A DNA stretch of 64,000 nt from assembly GCA_002831545.1 (NCBI GenBank), contig CP025095.1:1-64000 (forward strand), written 5' to 3'. Of the stretch, positions 22,732 through 31,484 are shown in pieces. The stretch's first letter is position 1. Every line of letters starts with the position of its first letter. Position numbers and translations under genes: made by a program. This DNA is from Streptococcus suis. Its GTDB lineage: Bacteria > Bacillota > Bacilli > Lactobacillales > Streptococcaceae. The notes under the pieces were generated by a model. It was not told the origin of the DNA and searched no databases. It worked only from the letters and a program-made list of their open reading frames with translations.

Positions 22732-22795
22732 TTCAAATAGTCTGGGAGACTATTTGAAGTTGGAGATAGAGCAAACGGAGTTTGCTTCATATTTT
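22732..22795 (+). other. Spacer hairpin between tRNA-Asp and tRNA-Lys
   Basis: A perfect 12-bp stem, TTCAAATAGTCT (22732-22743) with AGACTATTTGAA (22747-22758), has a GGG loop. A second short stem, GCAAAC/GTTTGC, follows near 22781-22785. There is no T run, so this looks like an RNA-processing or inserted palindromic unit rather than a terminator. Confidence 0.6.
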
Positions 22796-22796
22796 C

Positions 22797-22869
22797 GACT
22801 CGTTAGCTCAGTTGGTAGAGCAATTGACTTTTAATCAATGGGTCGCTGGTTCGAGCCCAGCACGAGTCA
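22797..22869 (+). tRNA. tRNA-Lys (TTT)
   Basis: 73 nt; acceptor GACTCGT/ACGAGTC, anticodon loop CTTTTAA reading TTT, discriminator A. Confidence 0.96.
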
Positions 22870-22872
22870 TAT

Positions 22873-22954
22873 GCGGGTTTGGCGGAATTGGCAGACGCAC
22901 CAGATTTAGGATCTGGCGCTTTCGGGCGTGGGGGTTCAAGTCCCTTAACCCGCA
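22873..22954 (+). tRNA. tRNA-Leu (TAG)
   Basis: 82 nt with the long variable arm of class II tRNAs; acceptor GCGGGTT/AACCCGC, anticodon TAG in TTTAGGA. Confidence 0.95.
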
Positions 22955-22972
22955 TAGGAGAAATATAATTTA

Positions 22973-23045
22973 GCCGGCTTAGCTCAGTTGGTAGAGCATC
23001 TGATTTGTAATCAGAGGGTCGCGTGTTCAAGTCATGTAGCCGGCA
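22973..23045 (+). tRNA. tRNA-Thr (TGT)
   Basis: 73 nt; acceptor GCCGGCT/AGCCGGC, anticodon TGT in TTTGTAA, discriminator A. Confidence 0.95.
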
Positions 23046-23057
23046 TTAGGAAAGATT

Positions 23058-23129
23058 GCGAACGTAGTTCAGTGGTAGAACACCACCTTGCCAAGGTGGG
23101 GGTCGCGGGTTCGAATCCCGTCGTTCGCT
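23058..23129 (+). tRNA. tRNA-Gly (GCC)
   Basis: 72 nt; acceptor GCGAACG/CGTTCGC, anticodon GCC in TTGCCAA, discriminator T. Confidence 0.95.
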
Positions 23130-23136
23130 TTGAGAG

Positions 23137-23220
23137 GCCGGGGTGGCGGAACTGGCAGACGCACAGGACTTAAAATCCTGCGATGGCAACATCGTACCGG
23201 TTCGATTCCGGTCCTCGGCA
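23137..23220 (+). tRNA. tRNA-Leu (TAA)
   Basis: About 84 nt, class II with a long variable arm; starts GCCGGGG and ends CCTCGGC-A; anticodon TAA in CTTAAAA. Confidence 0.94.
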
Positions 23221-23238
23221 TGAAGATTATAATAGTTA

Positions 23239-23312
23239 GCACCCTTAGCTCAACTGGATAGAGTACCTGACTACGAATCAGGCGGTTAGAGGTTCGACTC
23301 CTCTAGGGTGCA
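23239..23312 (+). tRNA. tRNA-Arg (ACG)
   Basis: 74 nt; acceptor GCACCCT/AGGGTGC, anticodon ACG in CTACGAA (A34 is expected to become inosine), discriminator A. Confidence 0.95.
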
Positions 23313-23359
23313 TCACTCGCTTAATGGAGACGTTAGGGGAGCTTTATTTTTAATAGTAT

Positions 23360-23433
23360 CGGGAAGTAGCTCAGCTTGGTAGAGTACTTGGTTTGGGACC
23401 AAGGTGTCGCAGGTTCGAATCCTGTCTTCCCGA
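23360..23433 (+). tRNA. tRNA-Pro (TGG)
   Basis: 74 nt; acceptor CGGGAAG/CTTCCCG, anticodon TGG in TTTGGGA, discriminator A. Confidence 0.95.
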
Positions 23434-23445
23434 TTATATTATTTT

Positions 23446-23519
23446 GGCGGTGTAGCTCAGCTGGCTAGAGCGTCCGGTTCATACCCGGGAGGTCGGGGGT
23501 TCGATCCCCTTCGCCGCTA
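23446..23519 (+). tRNA. tRNA-Met (CAT), elongator
   Basis: 74 nt; GGCGGTG acceptor pairs with CGCCGCT using wobbles. Anticodon CAT in TTCATAC. The body resembles the elongator Met tRNA of Bacillus, and the first acceptor pair is intact (G-U), unlike the initiator at 23716. Confidence 0.85.
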
Positions 23520-23535
23520 TATATTCTTGTTTGCT

Positions 23536-23609
23536 GGACCTTTAGCTCAGCTGGTTAGAGCTCTCGGCTCATAACCGAGCGGTCGTAGGTTCAAGTCCTA
23601 CAAGGTCCA
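23536..23609 (+). tRNA. tRNA with CAT anticodon, probably tRNA-Ile2 (lysidine-modified)
   Basis: 74 nt; acceptor GGACCTT/AAGGTCC, anticodon loop CTCATAA. Automatic tools usually call it Met. The GGACCTTTAGCTCAG start and CTCATAA loop match bacterial AUA-reading tRNA-Ile2 genes, which need TilS (encoded at 12067) for lysidine at C34. The identity is inferred from resemblance to known Ile2 genes. Confidence 0.7.
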
Positions 23610-23615
23610 TATATT

Positions 23616-23705
23616 GGAGGATTACCCAAGTCCGGCTGAAGGGAACGGTCTTGAAAACCGTCAGGCGTGTAAAAGCGTGCGTGGGTTCGAATCCCACATC
23701 CTCCT
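23616..23705 (+). tRNA. tRNA-Ser (TGA)
   Basis: About 90 nt, class II; acceptor GGAGGAT/ATCCTCC, anticodon TGA in CTTGAAA, long variable arm. Confidence 0.94.
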
Positions 23706-23715
23706 TTTCTACTAC

Positions 23716-23789
<74 letters not shown>

Positions 23790-23804
23790 TTTCTTTAAGA
23801 ATTT

Positions 23805-23877
23805 GGCTCGGTAGCTCAGTTGGTAGAGCAATGGATTGAAGCTCCATGTGTCGGCGGTTCGATTCCGTCTCGCGCCA
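23805..23877 (+). tRNA. tRNA-Phe (GAA)
   Basis: 73 nt; anticodon GAA in TTGAAGC. The acceptor GGCTCGG against TCGCGCC leaves one T-C mismatch at the fourth pair. I believe other streptococcal tRNA-Phe genes share this feature, so it is not by itself a defect. Confidence 0.92.
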
Positions 23878-23908
23878 TTAATTTAACTTTGTCCAAGTTT
23901 ATTATCTT

Positions 23909-23982
<74 letters not shown>

Positions 23983-23994
23983 TATTATATTGAT

Positions 23995-24082
23995 GGAGAA
24001 TTACTCAAGAGGCTGAAGAGGACGGTTTGCTAAATCGTTAGGTCGGGTAACTGGCGCAAGGGTTCGAATCCCTTATTCTCCG
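23995..24082 (+). tRNA. tRNA-Ser (GCT)
   Basis: 88 nt, class II; acceptor GGAGAAT/ATTCTCC, anticodon GCT in TTGCTAA, discriminator G. Last tRNA of the cluster. Confidence 0.95.
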
Positions 24083-24087
24083 TAGTG

Positions 24088-24119
24088 AACGAGATTATCG
24101 CTTGATATTCTCGTTTTAT
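24088..24119 (+). terminator. Terminator of the rRNA-tRNA operon
   Basis: AACGAGATTATC (24088-24099) pairs with GATATTCTCGTT (24104-24115) with one mismatch and runs into a T-rich tract. It follows the last tRNA and precedes mreC. Confidence 0.85.
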
Positions 24120-24151
24120 TGTATCTTGGTAAGGGGCTATGAGGGTCTATT

Positions 24152-24988
24152 ATGAATAAATTTTCAAAATTAGTAGTAGTTGTTTCTATCTTTTTATTAC
24201 TGTCATTTTCTCTTTTGTTTGTGACTTTCTCTAAGGGGTTACAGGTACCATATTTAAATAATATCGTTAGGGTTGTTGTAACGCCAATTCAATCGGTTAT
24301 TTCAGTGCCTACTAGATTTTTTTCTGAGCAGAAAGATGTCTTGACAGATTTGATGAACGCTTACGAGGAAAATAAACAATTAAAGGAAGCTATTATGAGC
24401 CTTGAAGGGATGGCTGCTGAAAATACTAGCTTGAAAGAAGAGAATGCATCGCTTCGTAGCAGTTTAGGTGTGGTATCTGATTTTCCTGAAAAACAACTTA
24501 TTCCAGGATCAGTTTTGGTGAGGACTCCTTCAGCGTGGTCGGAGCATATTGCAATTAATATTGGTGAGACTAGTGGTGTGACATCTAATGCACTTGTGGT
24601 TGCTAATGGTGGATTAGTTGGCATCGTGAGTTCATTGAGTTCAGATTCGGCGGTTGTTACCTTATTTACGAATTCGGATGAATTCACGAAGTTGCCTGTG
24701 AAAATTTCTGTTGATTCTAAAGAAATTTATGGTATTTTATCGGGCTATGATGCAGATACAAATAGTTTTATCATTAATCAGTTGAACTCAGCTGATGAAA
24801 TTGCAGTGGGTAGCAATGTTGTAACGAGTGATTTGGCTGGTGCGACTTCGGCAAATATCCAAATTGGTAAAGTTTTATCGGTTAAATCAAATAGTAACAG
24901 TTTAAATAGAGAAGTATATGTTGAGCCGACAGCTAGTTTTTCAAATATTTATTCGGTTTTAGTGGTAGGTCAAACAAATGCGCAATAA
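24152..24988 (+). CDS. mreC: Rod-shape-determining / peripheral wall synthesis protein MreC
   Basis: MreC is a bitopic membrane protein that organises peripheral peptidoglycan synthesis in ovoid cocci even though MreB is absent. The 278 residues show an N-terminal membrane helix ([20 protein letters not shown], 7-26), a coiled coil (about 68-103, EENKQLKEAIMSLEGMAAEN) and a beta-rich MreC domain (PGSVLVRTPSAWSEHIAIN). Its 3' end overlaps mreD by 11 bp. No mreB is next to it, as expected for Streptococcus. Confidence 0.95.
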   Translation: MNKFSKLVVVVSIFLLLSFSLLFVTFSKGLQVPYLNNIVRVVVTPIQSVISVPTRFFSEQKDVLTDLMNAYEENKQLKEAIMSLEGMAAENTSLKEENASLRSSLGVVSDFPEKQLIPGSVLVRTPSAWSEHIAINIGETSGVTSNALVVANGGLVGIVSSLSSDSAVVTLFTNSDEFTKLPVKISVDSKEIYGILSGYDADTNSFIINQLNSADEIAVGSNVVTSDLAGATSANIQIGKVLSVKSNSNSLNREVYVEPTASFSNIYSVLVVGQTNAQ

Positions 24989-25493
24989 AATGATAGAAAT
25001 ATTCATGTTTCCCATCTTGTTCTTTATTTTATTACTTGATGGACAGATTTCAACGTTGGTAACAAATTGGTCGGTCGGATTATTTACTATTTCAAGTCAT
25101 TTGGTACTTATGTTAGCTATTTTTTATGCTAACTATGTATCTCTTGGTTTTTCATTATTCATATTTACTTTGCTAGGTTTGGTATATGATATTAGTTATC
25201 TTAATCTGATTGGTATTGCTACTACAACTCTTCCTTTAGTTTTATATTGCATCTATTTCTTCTTTCAAGGTGCTGTCAGCAAGCGAGGAATTAATATTTT
25301 GATTTTACTAGTAGCTATTTTTCAATTTGAATTTATTAGTTACTCATTTGCTCGCATTTTTCATATAACAAACTTGTCTGTGTTTATCTTTGTTTTTAAT
25401 AAATTACTTCCAAGTCTACTATTCAATTTGGTCTTATTTTTCGTACTACAACCGTCATTTGAGCGTTTATTTGGAATAACAAACAAGACATAG
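24978..25493 (+). CDS. mreD: Membrane protein MreD
   Basis: MreD is an integral membrane partner of MreC in peripheral wall growth. The 171-residue protein is almost entirely hydrophobic, with about five helices (for example FMFPILFFILLLDGQIS, LVLMLAIFYANYVSLG and ILILLVAIFQFEFISYSF), as in the family. The start overlaps the mreC end, giving tight coupling. A terminator directly after it also contains a WalR-like site for the next gene. Confidence 0.93.
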   Translation: MRNKMIEIFMFPILFFILLLDGQISTLVTNWSVGLFTISSHLVLMLAIFYANYVSLGFSLFIFTLLGLVYDISYLNLIGIATTTLPLVLYCIYFFFQGAVSKRGINILILLVAIFQFEFISYSFARIFHITNLSVFIFVFNKLLPSLLFNLVLFFVLQPSFERLFGITNKT

Positions 25494-25496
25494 AAA

Positions 25497-25540
25497 TGTA
25501 ATAATTGCGTAATATACTTACGCAATTTTTTTGATAAAAT
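25497..25540 (+). promoter_or_regulatory. mreCD terminator overlapping a WalR-like box and the pcsB promoter
   Basis: AATTGCGTAA (25503-25512) pairs perfectly with TTACGCAATT (25518-25527) and is followed by T residues, forming a terminator. The same bases contain TGTAAT-N5-CGTAAT (25497-25513), one base from the WalR (VicR) consensus TGTWAH-N5-TGTWAH. A -10 box TAAAAT follows at 25535-25540. WalR is known to activate pcsB in streptococci, so the overlap is plausible and compact. Confidence 0.7.
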
Positions 25541-25577
25541 GAGAGAGTCAGAAAGTATAGAGGAGTTATGTTCGGAT

Positions 25578-26819
25578 ATGAAGAAAAAAATCTTGGCTAC
25601 AATTATGTTAAGTACAGTCGTTCTATCTAATGCTAATTATGTAGCTGTGATTAGTGCGAATGATGTAGATAGTCAGATTGCAGCAAAAAATCAACAGATT
25701 AGTGAGTTGACAGCACAACAAGCTGAAGCTCAACAACAAGTTGATGCTATTCAAGGACAAGTTGATGCAATTGTTAGTGAACAGGCGAAATTAACAGAAG
25801 AAAATACTCGTTTGGAAGCAGAATCGCAGGCATTGGCGGCAGATATTGAGCGTTTGTCAGCTGATATTGTGTCACGTGATGGTGCTTTAAAAGAGCAGGC
25901 GCGTAGTGCTCAAGTTGATGGCTCTGCTTCAAGCTATATTAATACAATTTTAGATTCAAAATCAATCGTTGATGCTGTTTCTCGTGTTAATGCAATGCGT
26001 GAGATTGTTTCAGCTAATAACCGTATGTTGGAACAACAAAAAGCTGATAAGGAAGCAATTGCTGAAAAACAAAAGGCAAACCAAGAGGCAATCACTACTT
26101 TGGCAGCTAATCGCCAAAAATTGGAAGATGACGCCCAAGTATTGCAAGTGCGTCAGGCTGAATTGGAAGCTGCTAAGTTAAATTTGGCTGTGCAGAAAGC
26201 TACTGCTGAAGATGAGAAAAATTCATTGTTGGCGCAAAAGGCAGCTGCAGAAGAAGCAGCTCGTCAAGCGGCAGCTCGTCAAGCGGAGTATCAAGCACAA
26301 CAGGCAGCTCTAGCACAGCAACAAGTAGCCTCAGTATCAGCACCAGTCGTGTCAACGCCAGTAGAAACTACAGTGACTGAAACGGTTGCGACAGTATCAC
26401 AATCTACACCAACGGTAAGCACACCTACAACGTCTATATCATCAGGTTCAGGTAGTTCAGCGGCAGCAAATAATGCGCGTTATGACGCTTCATCTTACCC
26501 AATTGGTGAGTGTACTTGGGGAGTTAAATCTCAACTTTCATGGGTTGGTCCTTACTGGGGAGATGCTAAACAGTGGTTAGCATCAGCACGTGCTGAAGGT
26601 TTTAGTACAGGTTCTACTCCACAAGTAGGTGCGATTGCTGTTTGGACAGGTGGTTATTATGGGCACGTAGCGGTTGTTACGGCTGTTCAATCTTCAACAA
26701 GTATCCAAGTTGTTGAATCAAACTACATGGGTCGTCGTTATATTGGTAACCACCGTGGTTGGTTTAATCCTACAACTACATCTGAAGGTGCAGTTTACTA
26801 CATTTACCCTCCATATTAA
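25578..26819 (+). CDS. pcsB: Cell-division peptidoglycan hydrolase PcsB (CHAP domain)
   Basis: PcsB is a secreted hydrolase or scaffold that splits septal peptidoglycan with FtsE/FtsX. I start it at ATG 25578, which begins the signal peptide [20 protein letters not shown]; an in-frame ATG at 25539 falls in the -10 box. The protein (413 aa) has a long coiled coil (about 35-235, rich in Gln/Ala/Glu) and a Pro/Thr/Ser/Val linker. The C-terminal CHAP domain has catalytic Cys in GECTWG and His in YYGHVAVV. A WalR-like site lies in its promoter, and a perfect terminator follows. Confidence 0.94.
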   Translation: MKKKILATIMLSTVVLSNANYVAVISANDVDSQIAAKNQQISELTAQQAEAQQQVDAIQGQVDAIVSEQAKLTEENTRLEAESQALAADIERLSADIVSRDGALKEQARSAQVDGSASSYINTILDSKSIVDAVSRVNAMREIVSANNRMLEQQKADKEAIAEKQKANQEAITTLAANRQKLEDDAQVLQVRQAELEAAKLNLAVQKATAEDEKNSLLAQKAAAEEAARQAAARQAEYQAQQAALAQQQVASVSAPVVSTPVETTVTETVATVSQSTPTVSTPTTSISSGSGSSAAANNARYDASSYPIGECTWGVKSQLSWVGPYWGDAKQWLASARAEGFSTGSTPQVGAIAVWTGGYYGHVAVVTAVQSSTSIQVVESNYMGRRYIGNHRGWFNPTTTSEGAVYYIYPPY

Positions 26820-26828
26820 GAAATTTTC

Positions 26829-26860
26829 AAATAGAGCGTGTGGATTTGCGCTCTATTTTT
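26829..26860 (+). terminator. Terminator after pcsB
   Basis: AAATAGAGCG (26829-26838) pairs perfectly with CGCTCTATTT (26849-26858), then T residues follow. It separates pcsB from prs. Confidence 0.9.
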
Positions 26861-26921
26861 GTTTGAAAAATGAAGGAAAAAGGGTTAAAATAGTAAAGGT
26901 AGAAATATATAGGAGGCTGTC

Positions 26922-27890
26922 ATGGCGTTTACTGACTTAAAATTGTTCGCTCTTTCGTCAAATCAGAAGTTAGCTGAACAGGTGTCGAAAAAAATAGGAA
27001 TTCCTCTAGGAAAATCAAGTGTTCGTCAATTTTCAGATGGTGAGATTCAGGTAAATATTGAGGAATCCATTCGTGGAACTCACGTGTATATTCTTCAATC
27101 CACTAGCTCACCAGTTAATGATAATTTAATGGAGATTTTGATTATGGTCGATGCTCTTAAACGTGCATCCGCTGAATCAGTAAACGTTGTAATGCCTTAC
27201 TATGGCTATGCACGTCAGGATCGTAAAGCTCGTGCTCGTGAGCCAATCACTTCAAAATTGGTGGCTAATATGTTGCAGATAGCGGGGGTCAATCGTTTGT
27301 TGACAATTGATTTGCATGCTGCGCAGATTCAGGGATTCTTCGATATTCCTGTTGATCATTTGATGGGTGCTCCATTGATTGCGGATTATTTTGAGCGTCG
27401 TGGTATGGTAGGTGATGGCTATGTTGTTGTATCACCTGACCATGGTGGTGTGACACGTGCCCGTAAGTTAGCACAGTTCTTGAAGACACCGATTGCTATT
27501 ATTGATAAACGCCGTAGTGTTGATAAGATGAATACATCAGAAGTGATGAACATTATTGGCGATATTAAGGATAAAACTTGTATATTGATTGATGATATGA
27601 TTGATACTGCGGGTACCATCTGTCATGCAGCGGATGCTTTGGCAGATGCAGGGGCAACAGCTGTTTATGCTTCATGTACGCACCCAGTATTGTCAGGGCC
27701 TGCTATGGATAACATTAGTAAGTCAGCAATTAAGAAATTGGTTGTTCTTGATACAATTGAAATTGCAGAAGATCGCTTAATCGATAAAATCGAACATATT
27801 TCAACGGCAGAATTATTAGCGGAAGCGATTATTCGTATTCATGAAAAACGTCCTTTGTCACCTTTGTTTGAGGCAAGTCGTGTTAAATAG
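26922..27890 (+). CDS. prs: Ribose-phosphate pyrophosphokinase (PRPP synthetase)
   Basis: Prs makes PRPP from ribose 5-phosphate and ATP. PRPP feeds the purine genes later in this window as well as the Hpt reaction. The 322 residues show [19 protein letters not shown] (ATP flap), the Mg site [11 protein letters not shown], and the PRPP loop [12 protein letters not shown] near 223. A strong ribosome binding site (AGGAGG) precedes the ATG at 26922. The gene was followed originally by a hairpin terminator that is now duplicated around an insertion sequence. Confidence 0.96.
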   Translation: MAFTDLKLFALSSNQKLAEQVSKKIGIPLGKSSVRQFSDGEIQVNIEESIRGTHVYILQSTSSPVNDNLMEILIMVDALKRASAESVNVVMPYYGYARQDRKARAREPITSKLVANMLQIAGVNRLLTIDLHAAQIQGFFDIPVDHLMGAPLIADYFERRGMVGDGYVVVSPDHGGVTRARKLAQFLKTPIAIIDKRRSVDKMNTSEVMNIIGDIKDKTCILIDDMIDTAGTICHAADALADAGATAVYASCTHPVLSGPAMDNISKSAIKKLVVLDTIEIAEDRLIDKIEHISTAELLAEAIIRIHEKRPLSPLFEASRVK

Positions 27891-27894
27891 GTAT

Positions 27895-27917
27895 GAGAAG
27901 AGTCAAATGACTCTTCT
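27895..27917 (+). terminator. prs terminator hairpin, left copy of an IS target duplication
   Basis: AGAAGAGTCA pairs with TGACTCTTCT around AA. The same 23 bases occur at 29455-29477, just past the right end of the insertion sequence, where they run into TTTTTT. The insertion duplicated the whole stem-loop. The left copy has lost its T run, so it may terminate less well. Confidence 0.85.
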
Positions 27918-27918
27918 C

Positions 27919-29454
27919 AGACTGAAGACAAAGTCCTTAGAATTGATTTTCTAAGGGCTTTTCTTCGTATTTAGGAGTATAATATAAGAAAAAGGACTTA
28001 TGAGGTTCTCCTATGCTACACAAAGAAAAACCTGACTATAACCGCAATCAGTACGGTTTCTATACCCTTGACCAGCTTGTGCCTGCAGATCATTTCCTGC
28101 GCCAAGTGGAAGCTGTGATTGACTTCGACTTCATTTATGACCTAGTAGAAGATACCTATTCGTCTGATAATGGTCGTCCTAGTCTTGACCCTGTCATGTT
28201 AGTTAAAATTCCTCTGATTCAGTGCTTTTATGGTATTCGTTCCATGCGTCAGACCATCAAGGATATTGAAGTGAATACTGCCTATCGCTGGTTTCTTGGT
28301 TTAACCCTAGATGACAAGGTGCCTCACTTCACGACATACGACAAAAATTATTCCCGTCGCTTTCAAGAGAAAGGGTTGATTGAGTCCATTTTCACGCATA
28401 TTCTTGGGCTGTGTATCAATGCAGGCCTAATTGACCCGACGGAGATTTTCATAGACGGAACTCATATTAAAGCTGCGGCCAATAATCGTAAGTTTATCAA
28501 CCAAGAGGTGGAAAAGCAGGCCAAATTCATGAGTGAACAGCTGGAAATCGAAATTAATCAAGATCGGGTAAAGCACGGAAAAAAGCCGCTCGGGCCCGCC
28601 AAAGAGCCAGAGCCCATCGCTAAGAAAATCTCCACAACCGACCCAGAAAGTGGCTGGTTCCACAAAGGTGATCATAAGGAAGTTTTCGCTTATTCTGCCC
28701 AAGTTGCCTGTGATAAGTATGGCTGGGCACTTGCTTATAGTGTTGAGGCTGGTAATATCCATGACAGTCAGGCTTTTCCTGCACTTTTCGCCAAGCTTGA
28801 ACCCTTGAAACCAGAGTATATCATTGCGGATTCGGGCTATAAAACTCCCAGTATTGCCAAGTTTCTAATTGATAAGGAAATCACTCCTGTCCTTCCCTAC
28901 ACCCGTCCCCGTGGGAAGAAGGGTCAACTTCGTCCTAAAGATTTTGTCTATGACGAACACTTCGATTGTGTCCTGTGTCCTGAACATCAGGCCTTGACCT
29001 ATCGCACGACTACCCGAGAAGGCTACCGAGAATACAAAAGTGATCCTGCAATTTGTGCCAACTGTCCCCTATTATCAGTATGTACGACCAGTAAGAACCA
29101 TCAAAAAGTTGTCACGCGGCATATTTGGAAGGAGTATTTGGAACAGTGCGAGGATATTCGTCATCAAAGAGGGATGAAGGAGCTCTACCAACATCGGAAA
29201 GAGACGATTGAACGGCTATTTGGCACAGCCAAGGAATACCATAATCTGCGCTACACGAGGGAAAAAGGCAAGTCCAAAATGGAGGATAAGATTGGACTGA
29301 CTTTGGCGTGCTTAAATCTCAAAAAACTAGTTAAAAGGATGGCAAGAAGGCCTTTTTATTTTGTCCAGATGGGGTGGTTTCAGCATTAAAACAGCCATTT
29401 TTCTCTAAAAACAGTAAAAAAGACAAACACCAAAACGATGTTTGTCTGCAATCT
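27919..29454. mobile_element. IS1182-family insertion sequence, 1536 bp
   Basis: The ends match as imperfect inverted repeats: left AGACTGAAGACAAAG (from 27919), and right end complement AGATTGCAGACAAAC (ending 29454), with 12 of 15 identical. A 23-bp direct repeat flanks it (27895-27917 and 29455-29477). It contains one transposase gene and a perfect hairpin AGACAAACA/TGTTTGTCT near the right end. It looks intact and potentially active. Confidence 0.85.
28013..29389 (+). CDS. IS1182 family transposase
   Basis: A 458-residue DDE transposase. The N-terminal DUF772-type domain contains NQYGFYTLDQLVPADHFLRQ and RPSLDPVMLVKIPLIQCFYG. The catalytic core has FIDGTHIKAAANN (first Asp) and YIIADSGYKTPS (second Asp). 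A Cys-rich stretch with CVLCPEHQALTYR and CANCPLLSVC follows, and then RKETIERLFGTAKEYHNLRY with the Glu. Full length, with no frameshift seen. It is transcribed in the same direction as prs. Confidence 0.92.
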   Translation: MLHKEKPDYNRNQYGFYTLDQLVPADHFLRQVEAVIDFDFIYDLVEDTYSSDNGRPSLDPVMLVKIPLIQCFYGIRSMRQTIKDIEVNTAYRWFLGLTLDDKVPHFTTYDKNYSRRFQEKGLIESIFTHILGLCINAGLIDPTEIFIDGTHIKAAANNRKFINQEVEKQAKFMSEQLEIEINQDRVKHGKKPLGPAKEPEPIAKKISTTDPESGWFHKGDHKEVFAYSAQVACDKYGWALAYSVEAGNIHDSQAFPALFAKLEPLKPEYIIADSGYKTPSIAKFLIDKEITPVLPYTRPRGKKGQLRPKDFVYDEHFDCVLCPEHQALTYRTTTREGYREYKSDPAICANCPLLSVCTTSKNHQKVVTRHIWKEYLEQCEDIRHQRGMKELYQHRKETIERLFGTAKEYHNLRYTREKGKSKMEDKIGLTLACLNLKKLVKRMARRPFYFVQMGWFQH

Positions 29455-29477
29455 GAGAAGAGTCAAATGACTCTTCT
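29455..29477 (+). terminator. Right copy of the duplicated prs terminator hairpin
   Basis: The 23 bases are identical to 27895-27917 and are followed by TTTTTT, so this copy keeps the complete terminator signature. It would insulate the aminotransferase gene from IS transcription. Confidence 0.85.
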
Positions 29478-29536
29478 TTTTTACATTTATTTTCAAAATG
29501 TATTATAATAGTTTTATATGTTTTTGAGGTGGCAGA

Positions 29537-30715
29537 ATGGATTTATTAAATCGTTTTAATAAGAATTTGAATCGGATTGAGGTTTCGATGATTCGTCAGT
29601 TTGATCAGTCTATTTCGGATGTTCCCGGGATTTTGAAACTAACATTGGGAGAGCCTGATTTTACAACGCCTGACCATGTTAAAGAAGCGGCTAAGGCTGC
29701 TATCGATGCTAACAAGAGTTATTATACTGGAATGGCTGGTCTTTTGGAGTTGCGTCAGGCAGCAGCTGAGTTTGTGGCTGAAAAATATAATTTACACTAC
29801 AATCCAGAAAATGAAATCCTCTCTACAATCGGTGCGACAGAAGCTCTGTCAGCGAGTTTAGTTGCTATTTTGGAGGCTGGGGATACAGTTCTTCTGCCTG
29901 CCCCTGCCTATCCTGGTTATGAACCGATTGTCAATATGGTGGGAGCAGATATCGTTGAAATCGATACGACGGCAAATGATTTTGTGTTGACACCTGAGAT
30001 GTTGGAAGAGGCGATTATTGAGCAGGGGGATAAGCTAAAAGCTGTCATTCTCAACTATCCTGCCAATCCAACAGGTGTTACCTACTCACGTGAGCAGATT
30101 CAGGCTTTTGCGGATGTCTTGCGTAAGTATCCTGTCTTTGTCCTATCAGATGAGGTATATGCGGAGTTGACTTACACTGGTCAGCCTCATACTTCGATTG
30201 CGGAGTTTTTGCCAGAACAGACCATTTTGATTCAGGGATTGTCCAAGTCTCATGCCATGACAGGTTGGCGGATTGGCTTGATTATGAGTCAGGCTCCCAT
30301 CATCGCTCAAATTATCAAGAGCCACCAGTATCTTGTGACAGCGGCGTCAACTGCTATGCAGTATGGTGCGGTTGAGGCCTTGAAAAACGGTAAGGATGAC
30401 GCTCTTCCGATGCGGGCGGAGTACGTCAAGCGTAGGGATTACATCATCGAGAAGATGGCGGACTTGGGCTTTAAAATTATCAAGCCTGATGGAGCATTTT
30501 ACATCTTTGCAAAAATTCCTGCGGGTTACAATCAAGATTCCTTTAGCTTCTTGCAGGACTTTGCGAGGAAGAAAGCAGTGGCCTTTATTCCAGGTGCGGC
30601 CTTTGGTCAGTATGGTGAGGGCTATGTGCGGATTTCCTATGCAGCAAGTATGGAGACCATTCAGACGGCTATGGCTCGCTTGAAAGAGTATCTAGAAGAA
30701 AATGGAACGAATTGA
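29537..30715 (+). CDS. PLP-dependent class I/II aminotransferase (AraT-like)
   Basis: This 392-residue fold-type I aminotransferase probably acts on aromatic or branched amino acids. It has the substrate region [18 protein letters not shown], the cofactor motif [10 protein letters not shown], Asp/Tyr in [12 protein letters not shown], the PLP lysine in [14 protein letters not shown] near residue 236, and the conserved Arg in [14 protein letters not shown]. It overlaps recO by 14 bp, as in other streptococci, where this gene is often named araT. Substrate choice cannot be settled from sequence. Confidence 0.9.
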   Translation: MDLLNRFNKNLNRIEVSMIRQFDQSISDVPGILKLTLGEPDFTTPDHVKEAAKAAIDANKSYYTGMAGLLELRQAAAEFVAEKYNLHYNPENEILSTIGATEALSASLVAILEAGDTVLLPAPAYPGYEPIVNMVGADIVEIDTTANDFVLTPEMLEEAIIEQGDKLKAVILNYPANPTGVTYSREQIQAFADVLRKYPVFVLSDEVYAELTYTGQPHTSIAEFLPEQTILIQGLSKSHAMTGWRIGLIMSQAPIIAQIIKSHQYLVTAASTAMQYGAVEALKNGKDDALPMRAEYVKRRDYIIEKMADLGFKIIKPDGAFYIFAKIPAGYNQDSFSFLQDFARKKAVAFIPGAAFGQYGEGYVRISYAASMETIQTAMARLKEYLEENGTN

Positions 30716-31484
30716 AACCAGAGGATTAGTCCTTTATAATCGGAATTTTCGGGAAGATGATAAGCTGGTCAAGATTTTTACGGAGAAGGCTGGCAAGCGA
30801 ATGTTTTTCGTGAAACATGCCTCTAAGTCCAAGCTGGTAGCTTCTATCCAGCCTTTGACCTACGCGGATTTTATCGTTAAAATCAATGATGATGGTCTGT
30901 CTTATATCGAAGATTTTCATCAGGTACAGCCCTTTAAGAATATTAACGGTGATATTTTCAAGCTTAGCTATGCTACCTATATCTTGGCCTTGGCCGATGC
31001 GGCCTTGCAGGACAAGGTCTATGACCCAGCTCTCTTTGCTTTTTTGGTCAAGACCTTGGACTTGATGGAGTCAGGTTTGGACTACGAAGTTCTGACCAAT
31101 ATCTTTGAAATTCAGCTCTTGGGTCGATTTGGGATCAGTCTGAATTTTCACGAGTGTGCTTTTTGTCATCGGGTTGGTCTGCCTTTTGATTATTCTTACA
31201 AGTATAGCGGTGTCTTGTGTCCGCAACACTATCAACAAGATGAGCGACGGGCTTATCTGGACCCTAATGTTCCCTATCTACTTGATCAATTTCAGGCTAT
31301 TTCCTTTGATGAGCTAGAAACCATTTCCATCAAGCCTGAGATGAAGCGAAAATTACGGCTTTTTATTGACCAGTTGTACGAGGAATATGTGGGGATTCAC
31401 TTGAAATCAAAGAAATTTATAGATGATTTGTCTTCTTGGGGGCAGATTATGAAACCAAGAACAGAAAATGAGGAAACAGAATGA
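30702..31484 (+). CDS. recO: DNA repair protein RecO
   Basis: RecO works with RecR and RecF to load RecA on SSB-coated gaps. The 260-residue protein begins with the OB-fold ([20 protein letters not shown]). A helical middle is followed by a zinc-finger-like segment with [19 protein letters not shown] and VLCPQH near residue 150. It overlaps the aminotransferase at the start and plsX by four bases (ATGA) at the end, so it belongs to one transcription unit. Confidence 0.95.
   Translation: MERIETRGLVLYNRNFREDDKLVKIFTEKAGKRMFFVKHASKSKLVASIQPLTYADFIVKINDDGLSYIEDFHQVQPFKNINGDIFKLSYATYILALADAALQDKVYDPALFAFLVKTLDLMESGLDYEVLTNIFEIQLLGRFGISLNFHECAFCHRVGLPFDYSYKYSGVLCPQHYQQDERRAYLDPNVPYLLDQFQAISFDELETISIKPEMKRKLRLFIDQLYEEYVGIHLKSKKFIDDLSSWGQIMKPRTENEETE

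Noticed and set aside
22547..23173. Open frames across 5S and the tRNA cluster
   Set aside because: They translate structured tRNA genes, and the apparent protein similarity comes from repeated tRNA sequence.
25539..25577. Upstream in-frame ATG for pcsB
   Set aside because: It falls in the TAAAAT -10 box, and the signal peptide begins at 25578.
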